This document shows positions 1-7,182 of a stretch of 64,000 nucleotides of DNA, piece by piece. Position numbers and translations under genes: made by a program. The stretch lies in contig NZ_SJKA01000006.1 of the NCBI RefSeq assembly GCF_004331435.1, forward strand, positions 1 through 64,000, read 5' to 3'. Source of the DNA: Kribbella sindirgiensis. Its GTDB lineage: Bacteria; Actinomycetota; Actinomycetes; Propionibacteriales; Kribbellaceae. How positions within the stretch are numbered: position 1 is the stretch's first letter; every line of letters starts with the position of its first letter. The notes beneath the pieces were generated by a model. The model saw nothing but the letters and a program-made list of their open reading frames with translations. It was not told the DNA's origin and did no database searches.

Positions 1-420
1 GACCGAGTTCAAGAAGTTCCTGGCCACGATCGACAAAACCGTGCCCGAGGGCCTGGACGTCTACATCGTGGCCGACAACTACGGCACCCACAAAACCCCC
101 GCGATCAAGGCCTGGCTGGCCAAACACCCCCGCTTCCACATGCACTTCACCCCGACCGGGTCGTCGTGGCTCAACCAGGTCGAACGCTGGTTCGCCTACC
201 TCACCGACCAGAAGATCCGCCGCGGAGCCCACAAGAGCGTCCAGGCCCTCGAAGCCGACATCCGCGCCTGGGTGAAGTCCTGGAACGACGACCCGAAACC
301 GTTCATCTGGAAGAAGACTGCCGACGAAATCCTGGACTCCCTCAGCCGCTACCTCCAACGAATCACTGGGCAAACTACCCCAGACCAACTTATGTCGCGA
401 ATTTCAGAAGCAGGACACTA
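1..420 (+). mobile_element. right end of an IS630-type insertion sequence
   Basis: Only the right part of the element is inside the window. IS630 elements insert at TA dinucleotides and their right inverted repeat overlaps the transposase 3' end. The sequence ends with 'cagaagcaggacacTA', and the next gene, read from the other strand, begins its coding sequence immediately beyond this TA. I place the boundary at the TA of 419-420. The left inverted repeat lies outside the window, so the terminal repeat pair cannot be confirmed here. Confidence 0.6.
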
Positions 421-421
421 G
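2..421 (+). CDS. IS630-family transposase, C-terminal part (5' end outside window)
   Basis: This is the catalytic C-terminal half of a DDE transposase of the IS630/Tc1 type. The second catalytic Asp lies in 'VADNYGTHKTP' and the last acidic residue (Glu) in 'SWLNQVERWF', both diagnostic for IS630 enzymes. The frame is open back to base 2, so the N-terminal helix-turn-helix half lies upstream of the window. The protein ends 'RISEAGH', a typical IS630 C-terminus. Its TAG stop shares the tetranucleotide CTAG at 418-421 with the stop of the converging gene. Family assignment is firm; whether the element is complete or active cannot be judged from this fragment. Confidence 0.9.
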   Translation, partial: TEFKKFLATIDKTVPEGLDVYIVADNYGTHKTPAIKAWLAKHPRFHMHFTPTGSSWLNQVERWFAYLTDQKIRRGAHKSVQALEADIRAWVKSWNDDPKPFIWKKTADEILDSLSRYLQRITGQTTPDQLMSRISEAGH

Positions 422-1188
422 TAGCCCGGGAACACCTTCCGGAGTTCGTCCAGCGTGACGTTGCCGGTCACGCTGACGCCTGCGGCGTACTCTGCGCTGA
501 GCCGTCCGGTCAGCAGCCGCACCACGGCCTCTGCCGGACCCTCGAAAGTGGCCGTCGGGTCATTGATCGTGTCGGTCACGGTGATCGTGTCGGTGATCGT
601 GATGCCGCCGCCCGGGATCGCCAGACGGACCTCCTGCTCGAGCTGGTCGGGCTTGCCGGAGAAACCGAGCAGGAACGCCAGCGGGCCGCCGAACAGCTCG
701 AGGAGCAGCTCGGCCGAGCCCGGCTCCAATGTGGCTGACGGGTCGACCCCGACGCGGACGTCCCAGGCGTGGTTGGCGACCTCGTTGAGGCGCAGGCCGA
801 GCGCGACCACCAGCGACACCGGCTCGGGCAGGAAGCCCAGGTCGATCGGGAGATCACGCTGCTCGGCGTCGAGCCCGTCGACAGTGTCGAGGTACGCCGC
901 GTTGTACTTGACGAACCCGGCCGCCTGGTCGCCCGGGGACGCGGCGTTCCAGCGGGCCCAGATCGCCTGGTTGTCCTCGGCTTCGACGTGCTCGCCGGCG
1001 GCGATCGCGATCGGCTTGCGGGAGATCTCGGCACCGCTCCCGAGATGTGAGAGCGCCTGGGCGACAGTCCACTCCGCGGCCCCGCTGCGGCCCTTCAGCT
1101 GTGCGTCGGACAGGTTCGGTACGAGTGCGGCGAGGGTGTCGTGGTTGGCACGGAGCGCCGCGAGGACGCGGTCGGCAAGTGTGGTCAT
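418..1188 (-). CDS. maleylpyruvate isomerase / mycothiol-dependent (DinB-like) family protein
   Basis: 256-residue protein of the actinobacterial 'maleylpyruvate isomerase family' (TIGR03083-like). It opens with 'MTTLADRVLAALRANHDTLAALVPNLSDAQL' -type helices followed by 'EWTVAQALSHLGSGAEI', the usual DinB-like metal-binding helix with its His, and 'RLNEVANHAWDVRVGVDP' carrying the other ligand region. These proteins are cytoplasmic and often use mycothiol as cofactor; the substrate here is unknown. ATG at 1188 is chosen because homologous-looking sequence starts there, although the frame stays open much further upstream. The stop lies exactly at the IS630 junction, yet the C-terminus 'VFPGY' looks complete for the family. 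Confidence 0.8.
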   Translation of the reverse strand: MTTLADRVLAALRANHDTLAALVPNLSDAQLKGRSGAAEWTVAQALSHLGSGAEISRKPIAIAAGEHVEAEDNQAIWARWNAASPGDQAAGFVKYNAAYLDTVDGLDAEQRDLPIDLGFLPEPVSLVVALGLRLNEVANHAWDVRVGVDPSATLEPGSAELLLELFGGPLAFLLGFSGKPDQLEQEVRLAIPGGGITITDTITVTDTINDPTATFEGPAEAVVRLLTGRLSAEYAAGVSVTGNVTLDELRKVFPGY

Positions 1189-1281
1189 ACGAGCCCCAAC
1201 CTCGCAGCCCACGACTTTCTTCCGGCGTGCTGAGTAGTTGTACCGATTCCGCGGACGGCGGGTTCGGGCAGCCTGCTGGGT

Positions 1282-2025
1282 ATGTCGAAGATCTGGGTGT
1301 TCTGCGGAGCTGTGGTGGTGACGATCGTCGCCGTCGTACTGGTCGCGATCGCGGACGTGTCGCTTCAGGAGATCCTGTCGTTGTTCCTCGGGGTGCTGTG
1401 CCTGCTCTGGTTGATCCTGCTGCTGACTGTGCCGTGGAACCTCTACTTCCAGGCGTACGCGCTGATCCACGAGATCCGGACGAGCCGTGACCGCGGGATC
1501 GACGTACCGGATGGGCGGGAGCCGGAGGCGCGCCGGATCGCCTCGCGGATGCGCTGGTTCGCGATCGGGTCCCATCTGGTGTCCGCGGCACTCGTTGCCC
1601 TGATCACCTATCTGTCCGACGGCGCGATCGGTTATTACCTGGCCGGTCTCTACCTGGTCAGCACGTTCTTCCGGCCGGCCGGTGCCTACTTCAGCTACCT
1701 GCGCGACCGGATGAGCACGATGCTGCAGGAGGTCAAGCACCCCCGCGACGACGTGATCGAAACCATGCGCCGCCTGGACACCGTCAGGACCGACCTCGAG
1801 GGCTTGCACGACACGTCAGACGCTCAAGCTCGCCGTGTCACGCAGCTGGAGCAGGGCCTTGCGGCCGCCGAAGCCAACGCCATCGCCCGCGACAGGGCCC
1901 TGCACGCCAAGGTGGATGCCCACGCCCGCCAGTTCGAACACTCGCTGACCCGGCTCACCGACAACCAGGAAGTCATCGCCGGGCTCAAAGCCTTCCTCCG
2001 GCTGGCCCGCTCGGAACTCAGCTAG
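1282..2025 (+). CDS. hypothetical membrane protein with C-terminal coiled coil
   Basis: I do not recognise a named family. The 247-residue product has two N-terminal membrane segments (about residues 4-25 and 30-50), a loop, and two more hydrophobic stretches (about 93-112 and 115-130). A charged, heptad-rich cytoplasmic tail follows (about 140-245) containing 'RRLDTVRTDLEGLHDTSD' and further helical repeats, consistent with a coiled coil. It may be a scaffold or sensor-like protein, but no catalytic motif is visible. Its 3' end overlaps the decayed gene on the opposite strand (2018-2219). Confidence 0.6.
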   Translation: MSKIWVFCGAVVVTIVAVVLVAIADVSLQEILSLFLGVLCLLWLILLLTVPWNLYFQAYALIHEIRTSRDRGIDVPDGREPEARRIASRMRWFAIGSHLVSAALVALITYLSDGAIGYYLAGLYLVSTFFRPAGAYFSYLRDRMSTMLQEVKHPRDDVIETMRRLDTVRTDLEGLHDTSDAQARRVTQLEQGLAAAEANAIARDRALHAKVDAHARQFEHSLTRLTDNQEVIAGLKAFLRLARSELS

Positions 2026-2219
2026 TGGCTGGGCGGTAGCGGACGTTGATCCCTGCGGTGGGGCTGTCGCCGTTGATGAACACGGTTCCCTGCCACGTCC
2101 CGTCGTACGTGGAGTCGGCGTCGGGGAAGGCGTCGAACCCGTCCCGGCCGCCGAGGATGGCGCCGGTGGTTCGGCCCGGCGATGAATCCGTCGAGCGACA
2201 TCGTGAAGTGCCAAAGCAC
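2018..2219 (-). pseudogene. decayed RibD C-terminal/dihydrofolate reductase-like protein
   Basis: A GTG start at 2219 opens 'LWHFTMSLDGFIAGPN', the signature N-terminus of the RibD_C/DHFR-like family. Directly after GPN the frame becomes nonsense. In the frame shifted by +1 the sequence resumes as family-like 'TTGAILGGRDGFDAF', then 'YDGTWQGTVFING', and stops at 2018. In intact relatives roughly 30 or more residues lie between GPN and TTGAILGGR. I therefore read this as an internal deletion that also broke the frame, followed by loss of the C-terminal half. Normal members are about 180-200 residues; this remnant codes for fewer than 70. Confidence 0.75.
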
Positions 2220-2270
2220 CTTGCCCGCGGCGGTCTGCGGCTCGGTATCCGGAAGACCAGTTGGAAACCG

Positions 2271-3020
2271 TCAGAGTCGAGAGCGGCGGCGCAGCATCAG
2301 CCCGGCAGCGAGTACGGCGGCTGCCAGCACCACGATCGAGCCCGCAACCAGCGCTGTTCGTACGCCGCCTGTCCCTCCTGCACCGACTGACGTGGTCTCT
2401 TTTACAGGCGCTTCAGCGGGCTCGGCGATCTTGCCGGTCGCGGTCAGTCGGGTTGCGTCGGTGATGGTCGGGCTCCACGTCACCGTGTCGCCCGACACCG
2501 TGCCGTTGGACGATACGACCGGCCCCGGGAAGGTCAGCGACACGGCGATTTCGGCGCGCTCGAAGGCCTCGGGCGGAATCGGGATCTGGCCTTTCTCGGT
2601 CAGAACGCGCGCGTCGAACACGAACTGGTCGCCCTGCCGGGTGAGTCGGTAGTCGACGCCGCCGGTCTCACCCGGGGCGACCGCTTCGTGCCGCATCAAC
2701 TGGACGAAGTCGGTCAGCGCGACACCGGAGAAGGTCGTCCGGAACCCGCGGAACTGCCCGGCGTCCATCGGCTGCACCGACGCCGTACCGCGTGACACCG
2801 AGGCCGCGTTCGACTTCATGAACCGGCTGAGGTCGTCGTAGATGCCCCGCCCGGGTTGCTGCTTCACGAATTCACGGTCGTACCCGATCACGATCGACCC
2901 GCTCACCAGCCCGTTGGCGTCGATCCTGCCTTCCGCCCGGTACCGGAAGCAGCCGGCCAACGAGAACACCGCCGCCGCGACCATCACGATGATCAACTGC
3001 CTACGCATGATGCGGCTCAC
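2271..3020 (-). CDS. LppM-like lipoprotein with C-terminal membrane anchor
   Basis: Secreted lipoprotein of 249 residues. After the start comes 'MRRQLIIVMVAAAVFSLAGC', a signal peptide ending in a lipobox with the acceptor Cys. The ectodomain begins 'FRYRAEGRIDANGLVSGSI', resembling the LppM domain of mycobacterial and other actinobacterial lipoproteins, and contains 'RGFRTTFSGVALTDFVQLM'. Near the C-terminus is a membrane helix (about 222-242) followed by 'RRRSRL'. The GTG at 3020 overlaps the upstream stop as GTGA, so the two genes are probably translationally coupled; an ATG at 3008 is an equally good start and gives the cleaner signal peptide. Function is unknown. Confidence 0.7.
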   Translation of the reverse strand: MSRIMRRQLIIVMVAAAVFSLAGCFRYRAEGRIDANGLVSGSIVIGYDREFVKQQPGRGIYDDLSRFMKSNAASVSRGTASVQPMDAGQFRGFRTTFSGVALTDFVQLMRHEAVAPGETGGVDYRLTRQGDQFVFDARVLTEKGQIPIPPEAFERAEIAVSLTFPGPVVSSNGTVSGDTVTWSPTITDATRLTATGKIAEPAEAPVKETTSVGAGGTGGVRTALVAGSIVVLAAAVLAAGLMLRRRSRL

Positions 3021-4063
3021 CTGATGACCTCGACCTCTTCGCCGATCTCCCGGGACCGCGTGGACGGCAAGGGCTGTGCCTCAGTGCTGTTCCCGGTCAG
3101 CGGTACGCGGTACCACCCGGGCTCGGTGGCGACCAGGACGGAGCGCTTGTCGGGGGACAGCGCCTGAAAGAGAACGCGGTCCGCGCTGGCCGGGATCGCC
3201 GTACGGTATTTGACCGTCTTGGCGCGTACGTCGAACGTCACGCGCAGCAGTGCGCCCTCGTCGTCATTGGCGTTGGGGTAGATGTACTGCAGCAGCAGAT
3301 CACCGGGCGCGAGTTCGGCCAGCAACTGATACGCGTCGCGGCTGTACGTCGGATCAGCCGTGAAGGTCAGACCGGCGTACACGACCTCGCCGGACTTCGA
3401 TGTCGCGTACTTGAACTTGTACCCCTTGCTGCCGCCCACAATGATGGTCTGCTTGCGCCAGTCAGGTGTCTCCACCAACGCGCCCTTGCTGTCGAATCCC
3501 CACTCCCAGGGATGCAACCCCGCAGATCTGGTGGCCTCCCGGCGAGGCTCGGCGTCCGGCTTCTCGGGGTCGAAGGAGAGGTAGTACGCCTCTCCCTTGG
3601 TGGGCGTGGCGGTCACCCAGAGCCTGCCCGTGGCAGGGTTGAAGCGAGGTTCGTCGAGCTCCACCTTGCCGCCGCTGAAACTCGCGGCCTGATCCTTCAG
3701 ACTCGCCGTCAGGACGTAGCCGCTGTCCACCTTCGGCTCGTACAGTTCGATCGTGGCATAGCCGTTGCGTCGAGCGGCGTACCGCAGGTCGGAGCGTACG
3801 TGGGGTTCGAAGCCGCCATCGGTCATGTTGACCGGCAGATCGTCGACTCTCGCACCGGTCGCCCAGTCAGAGATCCGAACGGTGTAGCCGGTGGAGGATT
3901 TGGTCAGGATGGCGATGCCGTCCGGCCGGGTCCATTCCGCCGGTGTCGTCGATGCCGGGCTCGCCGCCGGTCCAGGTTGCGGCGCGGAGTTGTCACCACA
4001 TGCGGTGACAGCACCGCAGATGAACAGACCAAGTGCTATCAGCCATGGACTTCGTCGCGTCAC
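3017..4063 (-). CDS. putative lipoprotein, beta-propeller-like
   Basis: 348-residue secreted lipoprotein. Residues 1-22 form a signal peptide with lipobox ending 'AVTAC', followed by a low-complexity Pro/Ala/Ser linker. The rest is made of repeating beta-rich units such as 'GIAILTKSSTGYTVRISD', 'RFNPATGRLWVTATP' and 'RVLFQALSPDKRSVLVATE', suggesting a propeller-like extracytoplasmic fold. No enzymatic motif was seen. It is the first gene of a two-gene unit with the LppM-like lipoprotein (4-base overlap), so both may act together at the outer face of the membrane. Specific role unknown. Confidence 0.6.
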   Translation of the reverse strand: MTRRSPWLIALGLFICGAVTACGDNSAPQPGPAASPASTTPAEWTRPDGIAILTKSSTGYTVRISDWATGARVDDLPVNMTDGGFEPHVRSDLRYAARRNGYATIELYEPKVDSGYVLTASLKDQAASFSGGKVELDEPRFNPATGRLWVTATPTKGEAYYLSFDPEKPDAEPRREATRSAGLHPWEWGFDSKGALVETPDWRKQTIIVGGSKGYKFKYATSKSGEVVYAGLTFTADPTYSRDAYQLLAELAPGDLLLQYIYPNANDDEGALLRVTFDVRAKTVKYRTAIPASADRVLFQALSPDKRSVLVATEPGWYRVPLTGNSTEAQPLPSTRSREIGEEVEVIR

Positions 4064-4169
4064 ACCATCTCCCAGCAGGCTACGGGCAGTCGAGCAAACC
4101 CTAGGAACGCGATCGATGAGCGACTATCCGATCGACGCGGCCCCGCTAGCCGATCTGCGAACGGCGTCC

Positions 4170-5153
4170 TCAGCGGCGCAGCGTCTCGCGCGGGGACTCG
4201 CCGAAGGCCTTCCGGTAATCGGCAGCGAACCTGCTGAGGTGAACGAAGCCCCACCGCAGCGCGATGTCGGTGACCGACGTACTCGCCGGACGACCCGCTT
4301 CGAGATCCTTGCGCGCACGCTCCAGGCGGAGACTCCGCAGGTACGCCGTGGGCGTGGTGTCCAGGTGCCGGCGAAAGGCTTCCTGTAGCGCGCGGACCCC
4401 CACACCCGCCGCGGATGCGACGTCTTCCACGGTGATCGGGTCGGCCGGATGAGCGTGCAGGAACTCGAGTGCGATCCGCAGACAGCGGGGTGCGGCAGAG
4501 TGTGCTGGTGCGTGCAGTTGTTCGGTCCAGGAGTGCGTACTTCCGAGCAGGAAACTCGACGTGAGCAGTTCCTCGAGATTGCGGACCGCGAGCGGGTGGG
4601 TGAGGAGATCGTGGCCGCTGTCCACCTGCCGGCAGACCAGCTTGACCACGTCCACCCAGGCGCTCATTCGCTCCGTCCGAAGATCCTGACCGAGCGTGAA
4701 AGACAGCGACTGCTTCAGGTCGGCGTCGATCATCCCTGCCAGCGCATGACGCAGCTCGGTCGCCGAGAACCTGACCAGCAGATGCGGGCTGGCCGCCTGC
4801 CAGTGCATCGCGAACGGCTGATCAGGCTGTGCGATCGTCGCCGTCGCGGAAGTGGACAGCAGGCGTTCCCGATGCCCGTACGTGTCGACCGCGCCCTTCA
4901 ACGGCAGGTGAACCAGCACCATGTCGTCGATCGGCCCCGGCGTCAGCCAGACCTCCGAGCCGTAGTCGAGATAGCACAGCGCCATCGACCCCAGAGGCAC
5001 CACATGGTGGCGCGCTTCGAACCGCTCCGGCTGCCGGCTGATCGCGAGCCGATGGTCGGCGAACGTCTGCCCGACCCGGAACCGGGCCTCGTCGACGTCC
5101 CGCGTCCGCAGCACCTCGTGCCCACCCAGCGGAACGTACTCGCCCACCTTCAC
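4170..5153 (-). CDS. AraC-family transcriptional regulator
   Basis: 327-residue regulator. The N-terminal two thirds resemble the AraC-binding-like/cupin domain of activators such as those of the FeaR/OruR type. The C-terminal 100 residues carry the two helix-turn-helix motifs: 'ITVEDVASAAGVGVRALQEAFRRH' and 'TDIALRWGFVHLSRFAADYRKAFGESP', the latter being the family signature. ATG at 5153 is preceded by a purine-rich stretch. The divergent SDR gene at 5341 is a plausible target, but no ligand can be inferred. Confidence 0.9.
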   Translation of the reverse strand: MKVGEYVPLGGHEVLRTRDVDEARFRVGQTFADHRLAISRQPERFEARHHVVPLGSMALCYLDYGSEVWLTPGPIDDMVLVHLPLKGAVDTYGHRERLLSTSATATIAQPDQPFAMHWQAASPHLLVRFSATELRHALAGMIDADLKQSLSFTLGQDLRTERMSAWVDVVKLVCRQVDSGHDLLTHPLAVRNLEELLTSSFLLGSTHSWTEQLHAPAHSAAPRCLRIALEFLHAHPADPITVEDVASAAGVGVRALQEAFRRHLDTTPTAYLRSLRLERARKDLEAGRPASTSVTDIALRWGFVHLSRFAADYRKAFGESPRETLRR

Positions 5154-5340
5154 CTCCGTTCCGTAACAACACCATCACTCAACGCCATTCTAGAGTTCGA
5201 GAGGTTCGAGCCCGTGACCCGCCGCGGGAGTCTGTCACGGAGGTGATGTGCCGGTTTCGTCGGCATGTGATGGGTACCGGGAGGACTCGAAGGCGGTCCT
5301 GTTCGTCGTGCGGCTGCCCAGCCATCCGACCGGAGGAGCT

Positions 5341-6354
5341 ATGCGTAGTCAGCGATCGCGGGTTGTCGTGGTTACTGGGGCCAGTGGGGGGATTGGGCGG
5401 GCGGCCGCTGTCGCCTTCGGGCGCCGGGGCGATCGGGTGGCGTTGTTGGCTCGGGGGGAGGCCGGGTTGAAGGGGGCGGCTGAGGACGTTGAGGCGGCCG
5501 GTGGTGAGGCGTTGGCGTTGGCGGTGGATGTCGCTGACTACGAGCAGGTGGAGCGGGCTGCGGAGCGGGTTGAGCGGGAGTTCGGTCCGATCGATGTGTG
5601 GGTGAATGTAGCGTTCAGTTCGGTGTTCGCGCCGTTCACCGAGATCCGGCCGGAGGAGTTCACGCGGGCGACCGAGGTCAGTTACCTCGGGTATGTCTGG
5701 GGGACGCGGGCGGCCTTGGATCGTATGACGGCTCGCGATCGCGGGACGATCGTCCAGGTCGGGTCGGCGCTGGCCTACCGGGGGATCCCGTTGCAGTCGG
5801 TGTACTGCGGGGCCAAGCACGCCATTCAAGGGTTCCACGAATCGGTGCGCTGCGAACTGCTGCATGACAAGAGCAAGGTCAACGTCACCATGGTGCAGAT
5901 GCCCGCGGTGAACACTCCGCAGTTCTCGTGGGTGCTGTCGAGGTTGTCGAAGCATCCTCAGCCGGTGCCGCCGATCTATCAGCCCGAGGTGGCCGCGAAC
6001 GCCGTACTGTATGCGGCCGATCATCCGCGCAGACGTGAGTACTGGGTCGGTGCCCCGACGGCGGCGACGCTGATCGCGAACAAGTTCGCAGCAGGACTCC
6101 TGGACCGCTACCTCGCCCGGACGGGTTATCGGTCCCAGCAGATCGACATGCCGGGCGACCCCCATCGGGCGGCGAACCTCTGGTCACCGGCCGACCATCG
6201 CGGCGGGCATGACTACGGAGCGCACGGCGCCTTCGACGATCGATCCACATCCCGCAGTTATCAGCTGTGGGCGTCCCGGCACCGGGGTCTCCTCGGCCTG
6301 GCCGCGGCGGCAGCTGCCGCCGCTGGTTTGGTGATCGCAAGCCGCAAGAACTGA
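5341..6354 (+). CDS. short-chain dehydrogenase/reductase with C-terminal extension
   Basis: NAD(P)-dependent classical SDR of 337 residues, longer than the usual 250. The Rossmann motif is 'TGASGGIGRAA' near residue 13, the catalytic Ser is in 'VQVGSALAYRG' and the active-site Tyr/Lys in 'YCGAKHA'. After the catalytic core comes an extension ending in a hydrophobic Ala-rich helix, 'LLGLAAAAAAAAGLVIASR', which could anchor the enzyme to the membrane. The ATG is chosen because a strong ribosome-binding site (GGAGGAG) sits 4 bases upstream; earlier in-frame codons have no such site. Substrate unknown. It lies divergent from the AraC gene. Confidence 0.85.
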   Translation: MRSQRSRVVVVTGASGGIGRAAAVAFGRRGDRVALLARGEAGLKGAAEDVEAAGGEALALAVDVADYEQVERAAERVEREFGPIDVWVNVAFSSVFAPFTEIRPEEFTRATEVSYLGYVWGTRAALDRMTARDRGTIVQVGSALAYRGIPLQSVYCGAKHAIQGFHESVRCELLHDKSKVNVTMVQMPAVNTPQFSWVLSRLSKHPQPVPPIYQPEVAANAVLYAADHPRRREYWVGAPTAATLIANKFAAGLLDRYLARTGYRSQQIDMPGDPHRAANLWSPADHRGGHDYGAHGAFDDRSTSRSYQLWASRHRGLLGLAAAAAAAAGLVIASRKN

Positions 6355-6397
6355 CACGCGAGAGGTTGGCTTCGGCAACCGCTGCGGGCCTGGGTGC

Positions 6398-6625
6398 ATG
6401 CGGACGGCCGGTGCGGGGCACCGGGTGCTGGTGGTGGATCCGCCGAGCAGCCGTGGAGTGGTCGACGAGCGTTACACCGTCGACATCGCGACAGGAATGC
6501 TCATGGAGCGGCACCAGGTGAGTTCGCAGGTGGCCTCCCAGATCCTGCGCCGGCACGCGGCCGCACGCCGCCTGCAGGTCATCGAGGTGGCCCGCTGGCT
6601 GGTCGCCACCCGCTCCCTGCTCTGA
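6398..6625 (+). CDS. small ANTAR-domain protein
   Basis: 75-residue protein of which the last ~50 residues match the ANTAR RNA-binding domain: 'DIATGMLMERHQVSSQVASQ' followed by 'LRRHAAARRLQVIEVARWL'. ANTAR domains bind paired hairpins in nascent RNA and act as antiterminators, normally as the output domain of a larger GAF or receiver protein. Here no input domain is present; only about 25 unclassified residues precede the ANTAR segment. It could be a free-standing regulator or the remnant of a longer gene. The start codon is uncertain. Confidence 0.6.
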   Translation: MRTAGAGHRVLVVDPPSSRGVVDERYTVDIATGMLMERHQVSSQVASQILRRHAAARRLQVIEVARWLVATRSLL

Positions 6626-6813
6626 CCCATCCGTACGTCGGTACTCCGACGAAGCGAACAGCAACAGGTTCGATCGGTGGAGTGATTGAAACGTGTGCTT
6701 TCCAAGGGTTTCCGGGGGGATGGCTGTGCGATCTTGACTGCCCGGTGGGGTGCGGCGCATGGTCGGACAAAGGGGGCGCGCTGCGGCGCGATCGGGGGAG
6801 TGGTGTTTTCGGC

Positions 6814-7155
6814 ATGTTGCTGACCGGGCGGATCGTTTTCCCTTCCGGGGATCGACCTGTGGAAGCCTCGCGGGTGGTGGCCAGGGTCGAAGAGGTTTCG
6901 CGCGCGGACGCGCCGGCCGTGATCATCGCCGAGCAGGTGCAGGAACACGTGGTCCTGCCGCGGGACGAGCGCGGGTTGCCGTTCGCGATCGACGTACGGT
7001 CCGCCTCGATCGATCCGCGGCTGCGGTATTCGGTGCGGGTCCATGTCGACGTCTCCGGGACCGCGAGCGTGACCCCCGAGGATTTCATCTCCACGACGTC
7101 GTACCCGGTCGAGTTCGACGCGGGTGAGCTGGCAGTGGAGGTACGACGGGTTTGA
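6814..7155 (+). CDS. YbaY-family domain protein
   Basis: 113-residue protein containing the YbaY domain (beta-sandwich of the 'type III secretion lipoprotein chaperone-like' group). Diagnostic parts are 'SRVVARVEEVSRADAPAVII' and the mid-domain 'LPFAIDVRSASIDPRLRYSV'. Unlike E. coli YbaY it has no signal peptide or lipobox at this ATG. It is 27 bases upstream of the metalloprotease gene on the same strand and probably cotranscribed with it. Function unknown. Confidence 0.65.
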   Translation: MLLTGRIVFPSGDRPVEASRVVARVEEVSRADAPAVIIAEQVQEHVVLPRDERGLPFAIDVRSASIDPRLRYSVRVHVDVSGTASVTPEDFISTTSYPVEFDAGELAVEVRRV

Positions 7156-7182
7156 CGACGCGGTGACCAGGGGGAGCAAGAA

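Noticed and set aside
5212..5240. Inverted repeat ccgtgac/gtcacgg between the AraC and SDR genes
   Set aside because: 7-bp arms with a 15-base loop are common by chance at this GC content; possible AraC site but not distinctive enough to list.
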